DNA of 64,000 bases from the NCBI RefSeq assembly GCF_963576615.1, contig NC_088711.1, positions 9,294,869 through 9,358,868 of the forward strand, given 5' to 3'. The notes beneath the pieces are model-generated. The model did no database searches. It saw only the letters and a program-made list of their open reading frames with translations, and was not told the origin of the DNA. This DNA is from Watersipora subatra. Its lineage: Eukaryota; Bryozoa; Gymnolaemata; Cheilostomatida; Watersiporidae. Every line of letters starts with the position of its first letter. Position 1 is the stretch's first letter. The translations under genes were made by a program, and so were the position numbers. Shown piece by piece: positions 47,739 through 56,000 of this stretch.

Positions 47739-49909
47739 TATATATATATACAGATATATATATACAAATATATATATTTTTGTATATACAGATATATATA
47801 TATACAGATATATATATATATATATATATATGCAGATAAAACTTGGATCTCAACATCCTGACACTGGAGAACTTTTTGTGAATGTAGAACATTTTGGAAC
47901 TATAGCACATTCTAGCACTGTAGAACGCCACAAAATAACACAAAAGACAATAAGACTGGTGGAGCATCACATTAATAGCAATAGTTTGGTCATCAGTGGT
48001 TTGACAGCAAGGTCAAGGCCATCACACTTGAATTTGTATAATAATACTGATCATTCATACACCTGCCTACGTCTCATGACAAATCCTCAATGCTACAGGA
48101 GCATAGTTCGTAAAGAAGAGTATAGTGTGTCATATCAGACGGAAGGTGACCACCACGGACATGGACATGACTCAAGTGTGCTGATCGAGATGAGACTATT
48201 ATATCTATCTGATCAGGAAGCCTCTAGCTGGTAGCCTAACAGCCTTTGATGATTTGCAGCCAGATAATGTGTTTTCTCTATTGAACGGCCTAGCTTTCAA
48301 CAACAATATGCATAAGCGACATAAAAGAAATACCTCAAAAATCCAACAAAATTCTTTTGAAGTCGTGAGCATAAAACTTAAAAAATGATAAAACACACTG
48401 AATAGATAATATGCTACATTCACTACAGTGTATCAATGTGTAATCAATACAGAAGATGACAGCAATACGTTTCTCTTTTGCTGTGATAGTGCTGTGTCTT
48501 CATCAACGAAAACTTGACTGCAATTCACATGCGATTATAGTAATGATCATACAGATATAATAAATAAATATAAATAAATATTCATTTATATTTATTTATA
48601 TATAATAAATAAATATAAATAATATTCAGTTATGAAAGGGTTTTATCGACATACAAGTGTTCACATGGGAGTGGAGCCAAAGACATGATGAGCCAAGTTC
48701 GACTCAATGTTAACCAGAAACAATGACAACCACACCATTCCTGAGTTTTAATTTAATAAGGTAAATATATTTTCAACAGACTTTCTTTAAAAAAACAAGC
48801 AGCACTCTATTGTCCTCGAAGCGTTTTCAATTCGGACATTTTAGCTATGATATGCACTCAGAGCCGGCACAGTTGCCCAAATTAAACAAAAGACAAAACT
48901 GATCATTTGTTTCCTGGACCTCGAGCTGAAAATCATATAATAGCTTCTCTATCGAAGGTATTAGGCTGGTTACACGGCTAGTAACCCAACAATCAGCCTC
49001 TTCCTGTAACACATCTTTTTACCAGTAGTTCTATGGGAAATATTACTAGCCAGCGCAAAGACATACCAGTTGCATAGGATTTAGTGTCACACCCAATACC
49101 CAAGTATATGTATCAGTTAACATCCAGCTGACGACAGAACTTATTAATGCATATATACATAGTAATAGCATCAAATGCTCCAAGTGCTTATTTGATCAGG
49201 CTTGCCGATTGAACCGTGGAAGTGATTATTGGGAAAATAAAACAATTTAGGAATTCTGTGATATCATTAAACACGAGTTTTACGTAGAGGATCTTAAGGT
49301 GTCAGCCGATCTGCATTAAGTATTGCCGTTAGCATAACAAGTGAGTGCATCGATCCTATGACCGATCAATACTGAGAATTGAAAACGTTGATATCAATGA
49401 ACCTGTGAGCTGCTACCGGCCATTCATAAGAGGTGGTTAGGGGAGACTGTTGCACGGCTGGTTGATTGTTACTATTGCCTATTATAATGTGATTAGTGAC
49501 TACTGTTACAAATGACATTTTGATTTTTGTAAGAAAGTCGGCCTGATATTACAAGCTAATAAGCAAAAATTGTTCTAACATTGAAAAAGCAGTGGAGCAA
49601 AGAGACGTTTACACAAAAACGGAGGAACTATATTAATCAGTACAAATAATAAATTAAATTCTATATGTTTATTTATCTATCTTGTCAAATAAATTTGACA
49701 AGTGAGGTAGCGATATACGCAATACACACCCTGTGCCATCCTTTGAGAGGAGGATTTCTCTTTTTATGTAAATAGCCATCAAATTTGTTAGGCCTCTCCT
49801 CATACACATCTCCCTCTCGCAAGCCGCCGACCACCTCCCATTCGCTTTTATTTCTGTGCAAATGCTTCGACTTGTAATCGCTAGATTTCACCTTTGTCTC
49901 ACTTGCCAT
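13537..49909 (-). CDS. OSBPL6: Oxysterol-binding protein-related protein, ORP3/6/7 subfamily
   Basis: 22 coding exons placed by hand, 2757 nt, 918 aa plus stop; all splice phases agree, and human ORP3/ORP6 are of similar length. Domain order: PH domain, residues about 43-146 ([49 protein letters not shown]); predicted helical and serine-rich middle; FFAT-like MFYDAEE at about 487-493, expected to bind VAP on the ER; then the ORD lipid-transfer domain from [12 protein letters not shown], with [30 protein letters not shown] and the family signature EQVSHHPP at about 656-663. The C-terminal part has [21 protein letters not shown] and a final W. The PH domain should bind phosphoinositides at the plasma membrane and FFAT the ER, so the protein likely moves lipid (PI4P against phosphatidylcholine or sterol) at contact sites. 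That is known of the family and inferred here. Introns hold most of the satellites and transposons of the window. Human ORP3, 6 and 7 arose within vertebrates, so this is probably a pro-orthologue of all three. Exons 8 and 9 are the least certain. Confidence 0.95.
15198..15340. repeat. 143 bp inverted repeat with 67 bp arms
   Basis: 15198-15264 and 15274-15340 are near-perfect reverse complements with a 9 nt loop; both ends read gctagac/gtctagc. It lies in ORP intron 21. A larger element may surround it: aaactaggtgat at about 15129 faces its inverse atcacctagtgtg at about 15960. Confidence 0.8.
16169..16291 (-). CDS. OSBPL6: ORP exon 21
   Basis: Acceptor tctctgtag; the G completes Arg of RPDQR. 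Then [18 protein letters not shown] and YQPRWF; donor GTTGGT in phase 2. Reading on without splicing gives RLVQT and a stop, which would lose the conserved end. Confidence 0.92.
16410..17505. repeat. 15 bp satellite (about 73 copies) in ORP intron 20
   Basis: Unit actatagcaatatca with variants ending acca, accg and aaac. A variant pattern (tataaac then three accg units) at 16651 recurs at 17101, exactly 450 bp = 30 units later, so a 450 bp block was duplicated. Because 15 is a multiple of three, the array is open in several frames on both strands. Confidence 0.97.
17598..17724 (-). CDS. OSBPL6: ORP exon 20
   Basis: Acceptor ttgttgtag. [19 protein letters not shown] and [11 protein letters not shown]; donor GTATGC in phase 2. 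This is the highly conserved [14 protein letters not shown] block of the ORD. Confidence 0.95.
18369..18516 (-). CDS. OSBPL6: ORP exon 19
   Basis: Acceptor cgatccag. [15 protein letters not shown] and [15 protein letters not shown]; ends RCIWRAG across the junction (phase 1), donor GTAACT. Confidence 0.94.
19170..20066. repeat. 30 bp satellite (about 30 copies) in ORP intron 18
   Basis: Unit about gagagaccacacttgtaata plus taagacattt. Copies differ by a few substitutions (gaga/gagg, tgtggaacc variants near 19810 and 19960-20030). The period of 30 gives open frames on both strands; none is taken as a gene. Confidence 0.97.
20743..20878 (-). CDS. OSBPL6: ORP exon 18
   Basis: Acceptor acattacag. 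[29 protein letters not shown] and CKLTFVK, then donor GTATGT in phase 0. It matches the [20 protein letters not shown] block of ORP6. Confidence 0.94.
21491..21754. repeat. 43 bp array made of an exon-intron boundary of ORP exon 17
   Basis: Six units of 43 bp. Each (minus strand) carries TTTCAGTATATCTACCAGG followed by GTGAGT, that is the last 19 nt of exon 17 plus its donor. The copy at 21730 is the functional boundary, four downstream copies match, and one near 21690 is diverged at the junction (ctt-gg instead of cagg). Confidence 0.9.
21735..21877 (-). CDS. OSBPL6: ORP exon 17 (HHPP block)
   Basis: Acceptor atttgttag. [31 protein letters not shown] and ISVYLP, ending phase 2 before GTGAGT. 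With exon 16 it forms the EQVSHHPP signature. Its 3' end is tandemly repeated in the intron. Confidence 0.94.
22250..22370. repeat. Degenerate short tandem repeat (agagcaatccat type)
   Basis: Several imperfect copies of a 14-15 bp unit such as catagagcaatc, catagagtaatc and cattgagcaatc. It lies in ORP intron 16. Confidence 0.5.
22700..22885. repeat. Degenerate tandem repeat (ggcatgacacctgctagcag type)
   Basis: Five or so diverged copies of a 30-35 bp unit based on gctagcaatggcatggcacc; ORP intron 16. Confidence 0.5.
23131..23343 (-). CDS. OSBPL6: ORP exon 16
   Basis: Acceptor ctttgtag. [54 protein letters not shown] and FVAEQ; donor GTTGGT, phase 0. It forms the lid and first strands of the ORD. 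Confidence 0.96.
24083..24209. repeat. 17 bp minisatellite in ORP intron 15
   Basis: About seven copies of gaaaccatgtgaaatgt, with ccat/ccgt variants. Confidence 0.9.
24933..26203. mobile_element. Non-autonomous hAT transposon, 8 bp TSD
   Basis: Begins CAGGGGTGTCCAAACTTTTT and ends GGCCGGACTTTGGATATGTCTG-like, imperfect inverted ends of the common hAT type. Perfect 8 bp direct duplications agttagat lie at 24925-24932 and 26204-26211. 1271 bp, no transposase frame. It is in ORP intron 15 and is itself interrupted by the TTAA element at 25450-26091. Confidence 0.88.
25450..26091. mobile_element. piggyBac-like MITE nested in the hAT element
   Basis: Flanked by TTAA on both sides (25446-25449 and 26092-26095). 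Inverted ends are ccttttgaacc on the left and ggttcaaagg on the right. 642 bp without coding capacity. TTAA target duplication and C-rich ends suit piggyBac. Confidence 0.72.
26435..26616 (-). CDS. OSBPL6: ORP exon 15 (start of the ORD)
   Basis: Acceptor catttttgtag, phase 1. [23 protein letters not shown], then [19 protein letters not shown] and NTLQ; donor GTAACC. It matches the [27 protein letters not shown] block of ORP6. Confidence 0.96.
26878..26944 (-). CDS. OSBPL6: ORP exon 14 (serine-rich)
   Basis: Acceptor ttgtttcag. [18 protein letters not shown] then SEEM; donor GTAAGT, phase 1. It is an acidic and serine-rich tract right after the FFAT-like motif, likely phosphorylated. Confidence 0.88.
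26970..27240. repeat. Purine-rich (GA) tract, degenerate repeats
   Basis: About 270 bp with G/A on the plus strand in most positions (gagagattgtaaaa.gtgaga units). On the ORP transcript it is pyrimidine-rich and lies in intron 13. Confidence 0.7.
27394..27507 (-). CDS. OSBPL6: ORP exon 13 (FFAT-like motif)
   Basis: Acceptor ttgttcctag. [19 protein letters not shown], then [17 protein letters not shown]; donor GTAAGT, phase 0. MFYDAEE aligns with EFFDAQE of ORP6, the VAP-binding FFAT motif. Confidence 0.93.
27852..27986 (-). CDS. OSBPL6: ORP exon 12
   Basis: Acceptor tttccacag after a T-run. [19 protein letters not shown], then [15 protein letters not shown]; donor GTTAGC, phase 0. The NEELKMRLQ stretch matches the NAELRSRL coiled region of ORP6. 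Confidence 0.9.
28231..28425 (-). CDS. OSBPL6: ORP exon 11 (helical region)
   Basis: Acceptor tcctctcaag taken because it gives phase 0; 65 codons including [19 protein letters not shown] and [11 protein letters not shown]; donor GTAGGA. An alternative acceptor a little upstream or downstream cannot be excluded. Confidence 0.85.
28580..28660. repeat. Twofold tandem duplication in ORP intron 10
   Basis: aacctaatattattggctca..gggatgcacagactaaa occurs twice in a row, the second copy a few bases shorter. Confidence 0.7.
28722..28878 (-). CDS. OSBPL6: ORP exon 10
   Basis: Acceptor attatttag, phase 2. [20 protein letters not shown], then [19 protein letters not shown]; donor GTAACG, phase 0. Confidence 0.85.
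29392..29441 (-). CDS. OSBPL6: ORP exon 9 (50 nt, tentative)
   Basis: Acceptor gtttatag, donor GTAGGA. In the phase required by its neighbours it reads [16 protein letters not shown] plus two bases and is open. Its 50 nt are needed to bring exon 7/8 (phase 0) into the phase of exon 10. Confidence 0.6.
30535..30555 (-). CDS. OSBPL6: ORP exon 8 (21 nt microexon, tentative)
   Basis: Acceptor ttactaatgcag and donor GTATGT flank seven codons, TSPMEES. Phase 0 on both sides, so it could be skipped without frame loss. Confidence 0.5.
31146..31250 (-). CDS. OSBPL6: ORP exon 7
   Basis: Acceptor gcgttgtag, donor GTAAGG, 35 open codons: [20 protein letters not shown] then [14 protein letters not shown] basic linker; little conservation expected. 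Confidence 0.8.
31490..32730 (+). mobile_element. Helitron-like element interrupted by a foldback element
   Basis: Same order of landmarks as 9165-9683: aaatctcagtaattgtctgt, then gaatgaaaaatccgcttcac and gatttgaattcgg, and a 3' end caggcaacgcaggg plus CTAG/T (32726-32730). The middle is occupied by the 865 bp foldback at 31802-32666. ORP intron 6. Confidence 0.55.
31802..32666. mobile_element. Foldback DNA element with about 150 bp inverted arms
   Basis: The left arm from aaggttgacttgcaataaaa (31802) to about 31955 is repeated in inverse at about 32510-32666. Shared inside the arms are ttactctgttgtgttgtagg and gtgattacaagctc. No transposase frame and no clear target duplication. Confidence 0.82.
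32890..33070 (-). mobile_element. tRNA-derived SINE-like sequence
   Basis: On the minus strand GGTTCGAATCCC (B box) at 33007-33018 follows by about 30 nt an A-box-like GTGGTAGCATGCTGG. The cloverleaf is not complete, so it is a SINE head or tRNA relic rather than a tRNA gene. Confidence 0.45.
33395..33408. repeat. G homopolymer run
   Basis: A run of about ten G within gtggggggggggtag, in ORP intron 6. Confidence 0.8.
33783..34335. repeat. 14 bp satellite, mostly alternating purine/pyrimidine, in ORP intron 6
   Basis: Unit about gtgagcgcatacgt with gtgtgtgt interruptions on the left half. The alternation R-Y is broken only at ga within each unit, so the tract could adopt Z-DNA. Open frames over it are periodicity artefacts. 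Confidence 0.95.
34461..34635. repeat. 35 bp minisatellite in ORP intron 6
   Basis: About five copies of ccattggtctatcatctttg plus ttctaacaccactct, ending some 80 bp short of exon 6. Confidence 0.88.
34717..34805 (-). CDS. OSBPL6: ORP exon 6 (coiled region)
   Basis: Acceptor tacttacag, phase 1. [19 protein letters not shown] then [10 protein letters not shown]; donor GTAAGT, phase 0. Aligns with DLAHCQSNLVELSKLLQNLE of ORP6. Confidence 0.92.
35155..35286 (-). CDS. OSBPL6: ORP exon 5
   Basis: Acceptor ttgcttgtag, phase 1. [19 protein letters not shown] then [18 protein letters not shown]; donor GTGACA, phase 1. Aligns with SKVAAWLQDSEEMDRC of ORP6. Confidence 0.9.
35744..36408. mobile_element. 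Mariner-type MITE (TA target)
   Basis: Inverted ends CAGTGCACCCTCA (left) and TGAGGGTGCACTG (right) sit between TA dinucleotides. Internal ttaattcgttcc is common in such elements. 665 bp with no transposase frame; ORP intron 4. Confidence 0.75.
37642..37804 (-). CDS. OSBPL6: ORP exon 4 (end of PH domain)
   Basis: Acceptor ttttactag, phase 0. [20 protein letters not shown], then [14 protein letters not shown]; donor GTAGGG, phase 1. The [10 protein letters not shown] helix is the PH C-terminal helix. Confidence 0.94.
38445..39174. mobile_element. Mariner-type MITE
   Basis: Left end gtcatacctcgacatac and right end tgtcgaggtatgac are inverted copies; a TA precedes the left end. About 730 bp, no transposase; ORP intron 3. 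Confidence 0.68.
40797..40910 (-). CDS. OSBPL6: ORP exon 3 (PH domain middle)
   Basis: Acceptor ttctttatag. [19 protein letters not shown], then [18 protein letters not shown]; donor GTGAGT. Phase 0 on both sides. Aligns with GKVHGSIDVGLSVMSIKKK of ORP6. Confidence 0.93.
41196..44850. repeat. 39 bp satellite with 819 bp higher-order repeat, ORP intron 2
   Basis: About 93 copies of tagtataacctcactatata plus cttatgtttagtatagacc. Rare variants recur with constant spacing: agcgtag at 42291, 43110 and 43929 (819 bp = 21 units), each preceded 78 bp earlier by agaatag and followed 130 bp later by tacaacc. The array therefore grew by 21-mer blocks. The edge near 44815-44890 is degenerate. Confidence 0.97.
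44891..46520. other. Rest of ORP intron 2; no gene recognised
   Basis: A 130-codon minus frame (44866-45258) and a 67-codon plus frame overlap here without recognisable domains. Nothing else is seen. Confidence 0.5.
46521..46574 (-). CDS. OSBPL6: ORP exon 2 (54 nt)
   Basis: Acceptor ctaaatgcag, donor [24 protein letters not shown], phase 0/0: strands 2-3 of the PH domain (RFFVLDNGMLKYSKAPLD in ORP6). Confidence 0.94.
47607..47643. repeat. Perfect 17 bp inverted repeat
   Basis: aactcattataggatat and its exact inverse are separated by gaa. It lies just left of the TA microsatellite in ORP intron 1. Confidence 0.8.
47648..47844. repeat. TA/TACAGA microsatellite bounded by inverted 12-mers
   Basis: aagttttatctg at 47648-47659 faces cagataaaactt at 47833-47844; between them are atatata runs with cagata interruptions. 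Confidence 0.85.
48555..48622. repeat. AT-rich inverted repeat (aaataaatataaat)
   Basis: aataaatataaataaatatt is followed by its inverse catttatatttatttatata and a third copy. ORP intron 1. Confidence 0.7.
49730..49909 (-). CDS. OSBPL6: ORP exon 1 (start codon, PH domain start)
   Basis: 60 codons from ATG 49909: [20 protein letters not shown], then [15 protein letters not shown] and [18 protein letters not shown]; donor GTGTGT, phase 0. A tttctag acceptor just upstream (49933-49936) suggests a separate 5' UTR exon further up. Confidence 0.93.
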
Positions 49910-49936
49910 CTTTCATCAAGATGATGACTGTCCTAG

Positions 49937-52896
49937 AAAACAACAAGTCAATTAAAAGCTGTACTTTAATAACTAGATGTGTAATTCAACACTATCAAAT
50001 GCTAAATTTGTTAATTTAAAGAGAATTTGGTAACTATTGCTTGAAAAAGCTTTCTTAAAGCAACTTTTAGCATTCGCAGTTTATAGCATGAAGTAACGGA
50101 AAATAATTAAAATATTTCCTGTTTCTGAGAACAAGTCTCAAGGGTGCACACCTGCCTACACTTCTCTTAACACCTGAATACCAGCAAACTTAGCATTTGT
50201 ACAAAGCTTGTATAACTAGCTAAGGTTCCTACAAATCGGTGTTAGTCAAGAGTAAAGAGATAACGAAATAATCAATGGAGGCAGCGAACCATGAGACCTG
50301 TGAGGCATTTGATGGCAACACGCCTCTATAACCTTATAAGCAACGACTAACAAAAAATATGTAACTCAACTCAGGAAATAGAAACCTATTTACGCAATAG
50401 AATGCATCAATCACGATGTAACAGCCCTCATACAGGAGAACATTCTTCACCACAATAGACATTAATCACAAGTGGAATTATACCTGAAAAACCGGATGGC
50501 CAAGAATTATAAACAAAAACAAATCAGTTGTCCTAAAGCTAGAGTGACGAAAATCTGTCTGCTCCCATTCCATGAATTTATAATATAAACGCTAATTCTC
50601 AAAATATATAATATAAAATAATTAATAAGTATATAATATAAAATACTCTATACATTAATTCTTATTCATATGAAAAGAAGGCAAGGAAGGTTTAAACATC
50701 TTTGTATTTTGTAGCAATCTGGTGATCTGCAAGCAAACATGTGTTCAAATTCATAAATGAAAACAGCTTTTTTTCTAAGTATTAACCACAATATATATCT
50801 TTTAGGGCCACAGTAGTTCAAACTACTGATAGCCTCATAAAAAGGAGATGTATACATTACACAGACTATTATAATTCCGAACTTGATTGTGACCAAAACT
50901 CTTTGTTCAGCACCTACAACTTTAGAAGTGAACAAAATCTAAACCATCTATTGCAAGTATGCAAAAACATAATGAAAAACCGCCAGCCAAATGTATGCTA
51001 AATGCAAGGATTAGAATCATCTAGAGCGTACATTCTCTAGAACAATAACAATAAAGAACAACACTTGGGACCCGTATTTGAACAACGCTGAAAATATCAA
51101 TCAGCAGTAGCACAATCATATGCATTGCTTGTGACAAATTATTAACTTGCTAAGAAAAATGAGAAACATGCAGCATCTCCTATTGCTAGATTTTCAAAGA
51201 CTTGCGTATATCATGTTACATAATAGGAGTTCAAACAAATGATAAAATCAAATATGAATAAGAAAATCAATTGGCCTCTCGTAAAAACGCCCTCATAAAC
51301 TTTGACACATCTGACAAAACAATGCATCCATTCCTGTGACAATAATAGCTTAAGTAAGCATAACATCTAGACTTAATTGCTGGTAATTTCAGCACAAATG
51401 GATAACATTGATTCCCAAAATAATGTTGTACAAGCCCACTCAGCCAATTCATCACTCTAATCATTAAAATGCTGCAACTATCCTACTATTTGTAGCTAAC
51501 ATGTGATTTTTATTGGTTTTGTTCAAAATAGAATCCAAGACAATGATCTAATATTTGCATCTTTGATGATGACTTAATATATGTACATATAGTCTCAGAC
51601 ACATGGCACACTAACAAAAAGCAATGGGCCAAATATTTGTAGTTATTTTTATTAGCAATGTGTTAAGAACAAATGCGTTGATGATTGGAAAATTGTCATT
51701 TGTGCATGTAGAGCCAATGTTAAATGAACATGTATGGAATATGATAAAATTCTCTTCAAGGGTGCGTTAATATGCAAAGTAACAAACTACAACACATGTT
51801 GTACCAATTAATGGAAAACACAAAAACTTGAGTCATTTTTAAAAATCAATTAAAAAGGTAAGAGAAACTTTTCCTTGAGCCAGTCAAATTCAAACGCTAA
51901 GTAAACTTGTTTTGAGGAGCCCATGAGATGTAAAAATACCAAAACCCGATCTTATGTTAATATATACTAACTTCAACACTACTCCAGTAAACATAAACAA
52001 TACACAAACATGTATTAATCAATAATTATAACTGTTAATGAACAAATTATCTTACTTTTTAACATTGAATCGCATTTATCATATCGGTTCATCCGAGTAG
52101 AATGCAAGTTCTATGATTCACCTATGCACCAGCATGATTTAGAAAGAAGAGTTCATCACCATAATATTATGTAATATAAGTAGCCACTCTTGTCGAAATA
52201 ATGATGCAGTACATGCACATACGTACGCGCTGGTGTGTTATAAATGAATTTGGCGAGGCCGCGAGATGGTTTGTTGGCCGACGGAAGTTTTGCAAAAAGC
52301 ATGCTAAGAGGAACAGCAATGTTGGTCTAGGTTCTTAACTACCGATCGACGGAACCAAATGCGTCTCGTATTAACTATTCAGTACCCAAAAACATCCTGT
52401 ACTTATTTTTCACAAGCTGTGCAGTTTGGGATTTTAAACGATACTCGAGCTTGCATCTAGAACATTTGTTTATATCGTATTTTATTAGACTATTGTAACC
52501 TTATGAAAGCAATGACCATTTAGCTTGCTTACATTTTTAATATGAAATCTATATGTAATTTAAACTTTGCCTCACTGCTCATTCAATACTCCACAATAAC
52601 TTTGAAGATTTCAATTTGTTGTGGCCCATTAGGATGTTTAGAAGATTATAATGATTATTTTAGGTTTCCATTAGCTGATGTTGTGATTATTTTAACAATG
52701 AAAATTTTTTTTAAGTTGCTCAACTTCTAGTGATCGGCATTGAACCCAGACCTATACACGTGCACTCAATCGAAATGGTCTTAGAACAATCCATCCATGA
52801 AATAGATATTTAATTTTAATTCCGTGATTCAACGTTCCACATATTTGTTTTGGCTTAAAACAAATGCGAGATTATGTTTGGTATCTTTGTTTTGTA
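49937..52896. other. Intergenic between divergent ORP and FUT genes
   Basis: No coding exon seen. 5' UTR exons of both genes are expected here. A CpG-containing stretch at about 52220-52370 (ggcgaggccgcgagatgg, gatcgacggaacc) stands out from the AT-rich surroundings and could be a shared promoter. Confidence 0.45.
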
Positions 52897-52900
52897 GAAA

Positions 52901-52921
52901 ATGATGGCCAAATTGTTGTAA
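52901..52921 (+). promoter_or_regulatory. Candidate upstream ORF before the FUT start
   Basis: ATGATGGCCAAATTGTTG then TAA, six codons, ends one base before the main ATG at 52923. A tttgtag acceptor at 52891-52897 suggests that this leader starts the exon. Confidence 0.4.
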
Positions 52922-52922
52922 A

Positions 52923-53018
52923 ATGAAATGCAACAAAGTCAGAAGATGCGGCTTGGCAATGTTACTATTTAGTGGTGTAGCCGCTGTCATTTTGAATATT
53001 GCCAATTTGAGAATTCTA
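52923..53018 (+). CDS. FUT10/11: FUT exon 1 (signal anchor)
   Basis: 32 codons, MKCNKVRRCGLAMLLFSGVA then NIANLRIL, donor GTAAGT, phase 0. Confidence 0.85.
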
Positions 53019-56000
53019 GTAAGTATCTGCAATTACTAAATCATGGCATCACACATGCCGATAATGTACTAAAATAAATGCTCATTACATGTTTCTCTAC
53101 AGACACCTACTGTGTTGTATTGCATGATCATAAGTGTCCTTCATTTACTTTCAGAATTTTTCGACGATGAAGAACCGTCTTCAAAATGTCCAGAAGTGTA
53201 AGCATATATAAATTTATCTATAATTGTTTCCTCAACCTGGTTTACCCAAGTGGGTGGTAATGTTTACTCGAGCTCGGGTCTCCTACCAGAGATCTGGGAG
53301 TTTGAGCACTCACCTCATTCCCAATAGGCCGCTTTTCTGTTTTCTGCAACTCAGTTGTGTTGATTGTTGTGGCTATTTGGGCACATTTGATGTGCAGGTG
53401 TTATTGTACCCAATGATCCAATGACTAGGTAGGTGAAATGTGCATTTTAAAAGTACTCTACATAGATACAAATATATATATATATATATACGTTGTATAT
53501 ATATAATTATATATATATATACTATATATATATTGAAATTTATCATACCTAGAACTAAAGTCAGACCGCTCAACATCGAATGTTGCAGTATAAATTAGTA
53601 GAGAATTAGATAGCGTACTTATCTTAAAACTTGTGAGATAAGTACACTATCTAATTCTCTACTAATTTAAATATATATAACACGATATACACGTATATAT
53701 CGTATATGTATATATAACAGTGGTGCACCTTGTTGCAGGTTCGAGTCCTGTACAGTGTACACTTTTTTCCCTGACCTCCAACAGGGCTTCGGAAGAATGG
53801 ACATGACTGTCATTCTAGTAAAGATTGTTTTAATAACTGAATTATAGACCTGCATTGAATGAAACTTTAGTTTTTCATCAAATTAGAATCTTCTGATGTC
53901 GCTAGCATTTTGCTTGATGTTTGTCTTTTCTTTTAGCTATAATGTATTTTCTTCCTTTTAGTTGTCCTCACATCGACTTACGAATCTTTTATAGCTAACT
54001 TAAATTCATCCATGCAGCTTCCCATCATTCTCTGGTGGGCTGACCTAACTCATGAGCCTGGCATGGTCAAACAGTGTGGCAGCAACTCTTGCTTTGTGAC
54101 CAACAACCGCTCGTATATACAGAACTCCAGCACAAAGGTAAATTTGGAGAGACGGATCTAGCTTTTTGTTTTAATCATGTTTATTTGTGTAGAAGCTCGT
54201 ATAGCATAGTGTTATCATATAGCATAGTGTTATCATATAGCATAGTGTTATCACTCGTATAGCATAGTGTTATCACTCGTATAGCATAGTGTTATCACTC
54301 GTATAGCATAGTGTTATCACTCGTATAGCATAGTGTTATCGTATAGCATAGTGTTATCACTCGTATAGCATAGTATTATCACTCGTATAGCATAGTGTTA
54401 TCATTCGTATAGCATAGTGTTATCACTCATATAGCATAGTGTTATCACTCGTATAGCATAGTGTTATCACTCGTATAGCATAGTGTTATCACTCGTATAG
54501 CATAGTATTATCACTCGTATAGCATAGTGTTATCATTCGTATAGCATAGTGTTATCACTCGTATAGCATAGTGTTTTCACTCGTATAGCATAGTGTTATC
54601 ACTCGTATAGCATAGTGTTATCACTCGTATAGCATAGTGTTATCACTCGTATAGCATAGTGTTATCACTCGTATAGCATAGTGTTATCACTCGTATAGCA
54701 TAGTGTTATCACTGTTTTATTTTATTTGCAGTGAATAAGAGATGCCCCTACATACAACGTTAATCAATTTCATGTGTTAGAACCATGGTATCATCATTGT
54801 ATGTTAGAGCAAATATTTCCATAACAATACACTTTCATTAATGGGATCCGTTTCATCTTTTAAAACAGCCTATTAAATGCTGCAGATAGTTACAGATAAT
54901 ATTAAAATAAATGCGTTTTATAAAACTATGTAAAAAAGTGAGATAGATCATTGTATAATAATAAAATAATGATCAATACGAAGAGGTTTTTGTTGTTCAT
55001 TTATAGATATACAAACAGAAGTAGAGGCTTGGCATTACATAAGTAGAGATAATAACAGTGATATGTGAATAATGAAGATATGTGAATAGTAGAAATATGT
55101 GAATAATAGAGATACATGAATAATAGAGATACTTGAATAATAGAAATACCTGAATAATAAAAATACGTGAATAATGGAGATATGTGAATAATTTCGATGG
55201 GAATAATAGTGATACATGAATAATAGAAATACGTGAATAATAGTGATACGTGAATAATAGAGATACGTGAATAATAGAGATATGTGAATAATAGAGATAC
55301 GTGAATAATAGAGATATGTGAATAATAGAGATATGTGAATAATAGAGATACCTGAATAATAGAGATATGTGAATAATAGAGATATGTGAATAATAGAGAT
55401 ACATGAATAATAGAGATATGTGAATAATAGAGATACGTGAATAATAGAGATATGTGAATAATAGAGATATGTGAATAATAGAGATATGTGAATAATAGAG
55501 ATATGTGAATAATAGAGATATGTGAATAATAGAGATACGTGAATAATAGAGATACATGAATAATAGAGATATGTGAATAATAGAGATATGTGAATAATAG
55601 AGATATGTGAATAATAGAGATATGTGAATAGTAGAGATATGTGAATAATAGAGATATGTGAATAATAGAGATACATGAATAATAGAGATATGTGAATAAT
55701 AGAGATATGTGAATAATGGTGATATGGAGTGTAACTTCTTTAACTTTAAATTAATGCTGATTTTACAGTCATATCTTTATATTTTCATTCAAATTTTATC
55801 TGCTTCTTCATTTTCAGTTATGAAACCAAAATGTTTCCAAAAACGGTTTATTATGTAACGTTTGGAAACAAATATGTTCGCTAATTTTATGCCGTATATT
55901 GGCACATTCTAAAGTTGAGGTGATCACACATAAATTTTCGACTGTATGGTATAATCTAGAATGTAAATTTTGGCTTGTTCTTTTAAAATGTCAACTTATA

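Noticed and set aside
47659-48234. 191-codon plus-strand frame
   Set aside because: First third is TA microsatellite; the rest has no recognisable domain and is antisense inside ORP intron 1. Kept out for lack of evidence.
53738-53760. Possible tRNA gene at GGTTCGAGTCC
   Set aside because: No acceptor stem and the A-B spacing is far too short.
54997-55676. Tyr/Ile/Ser-rich frames of about 200 codons
   Set aside because: Translation of the 17 bp satellite in a FUT intron.
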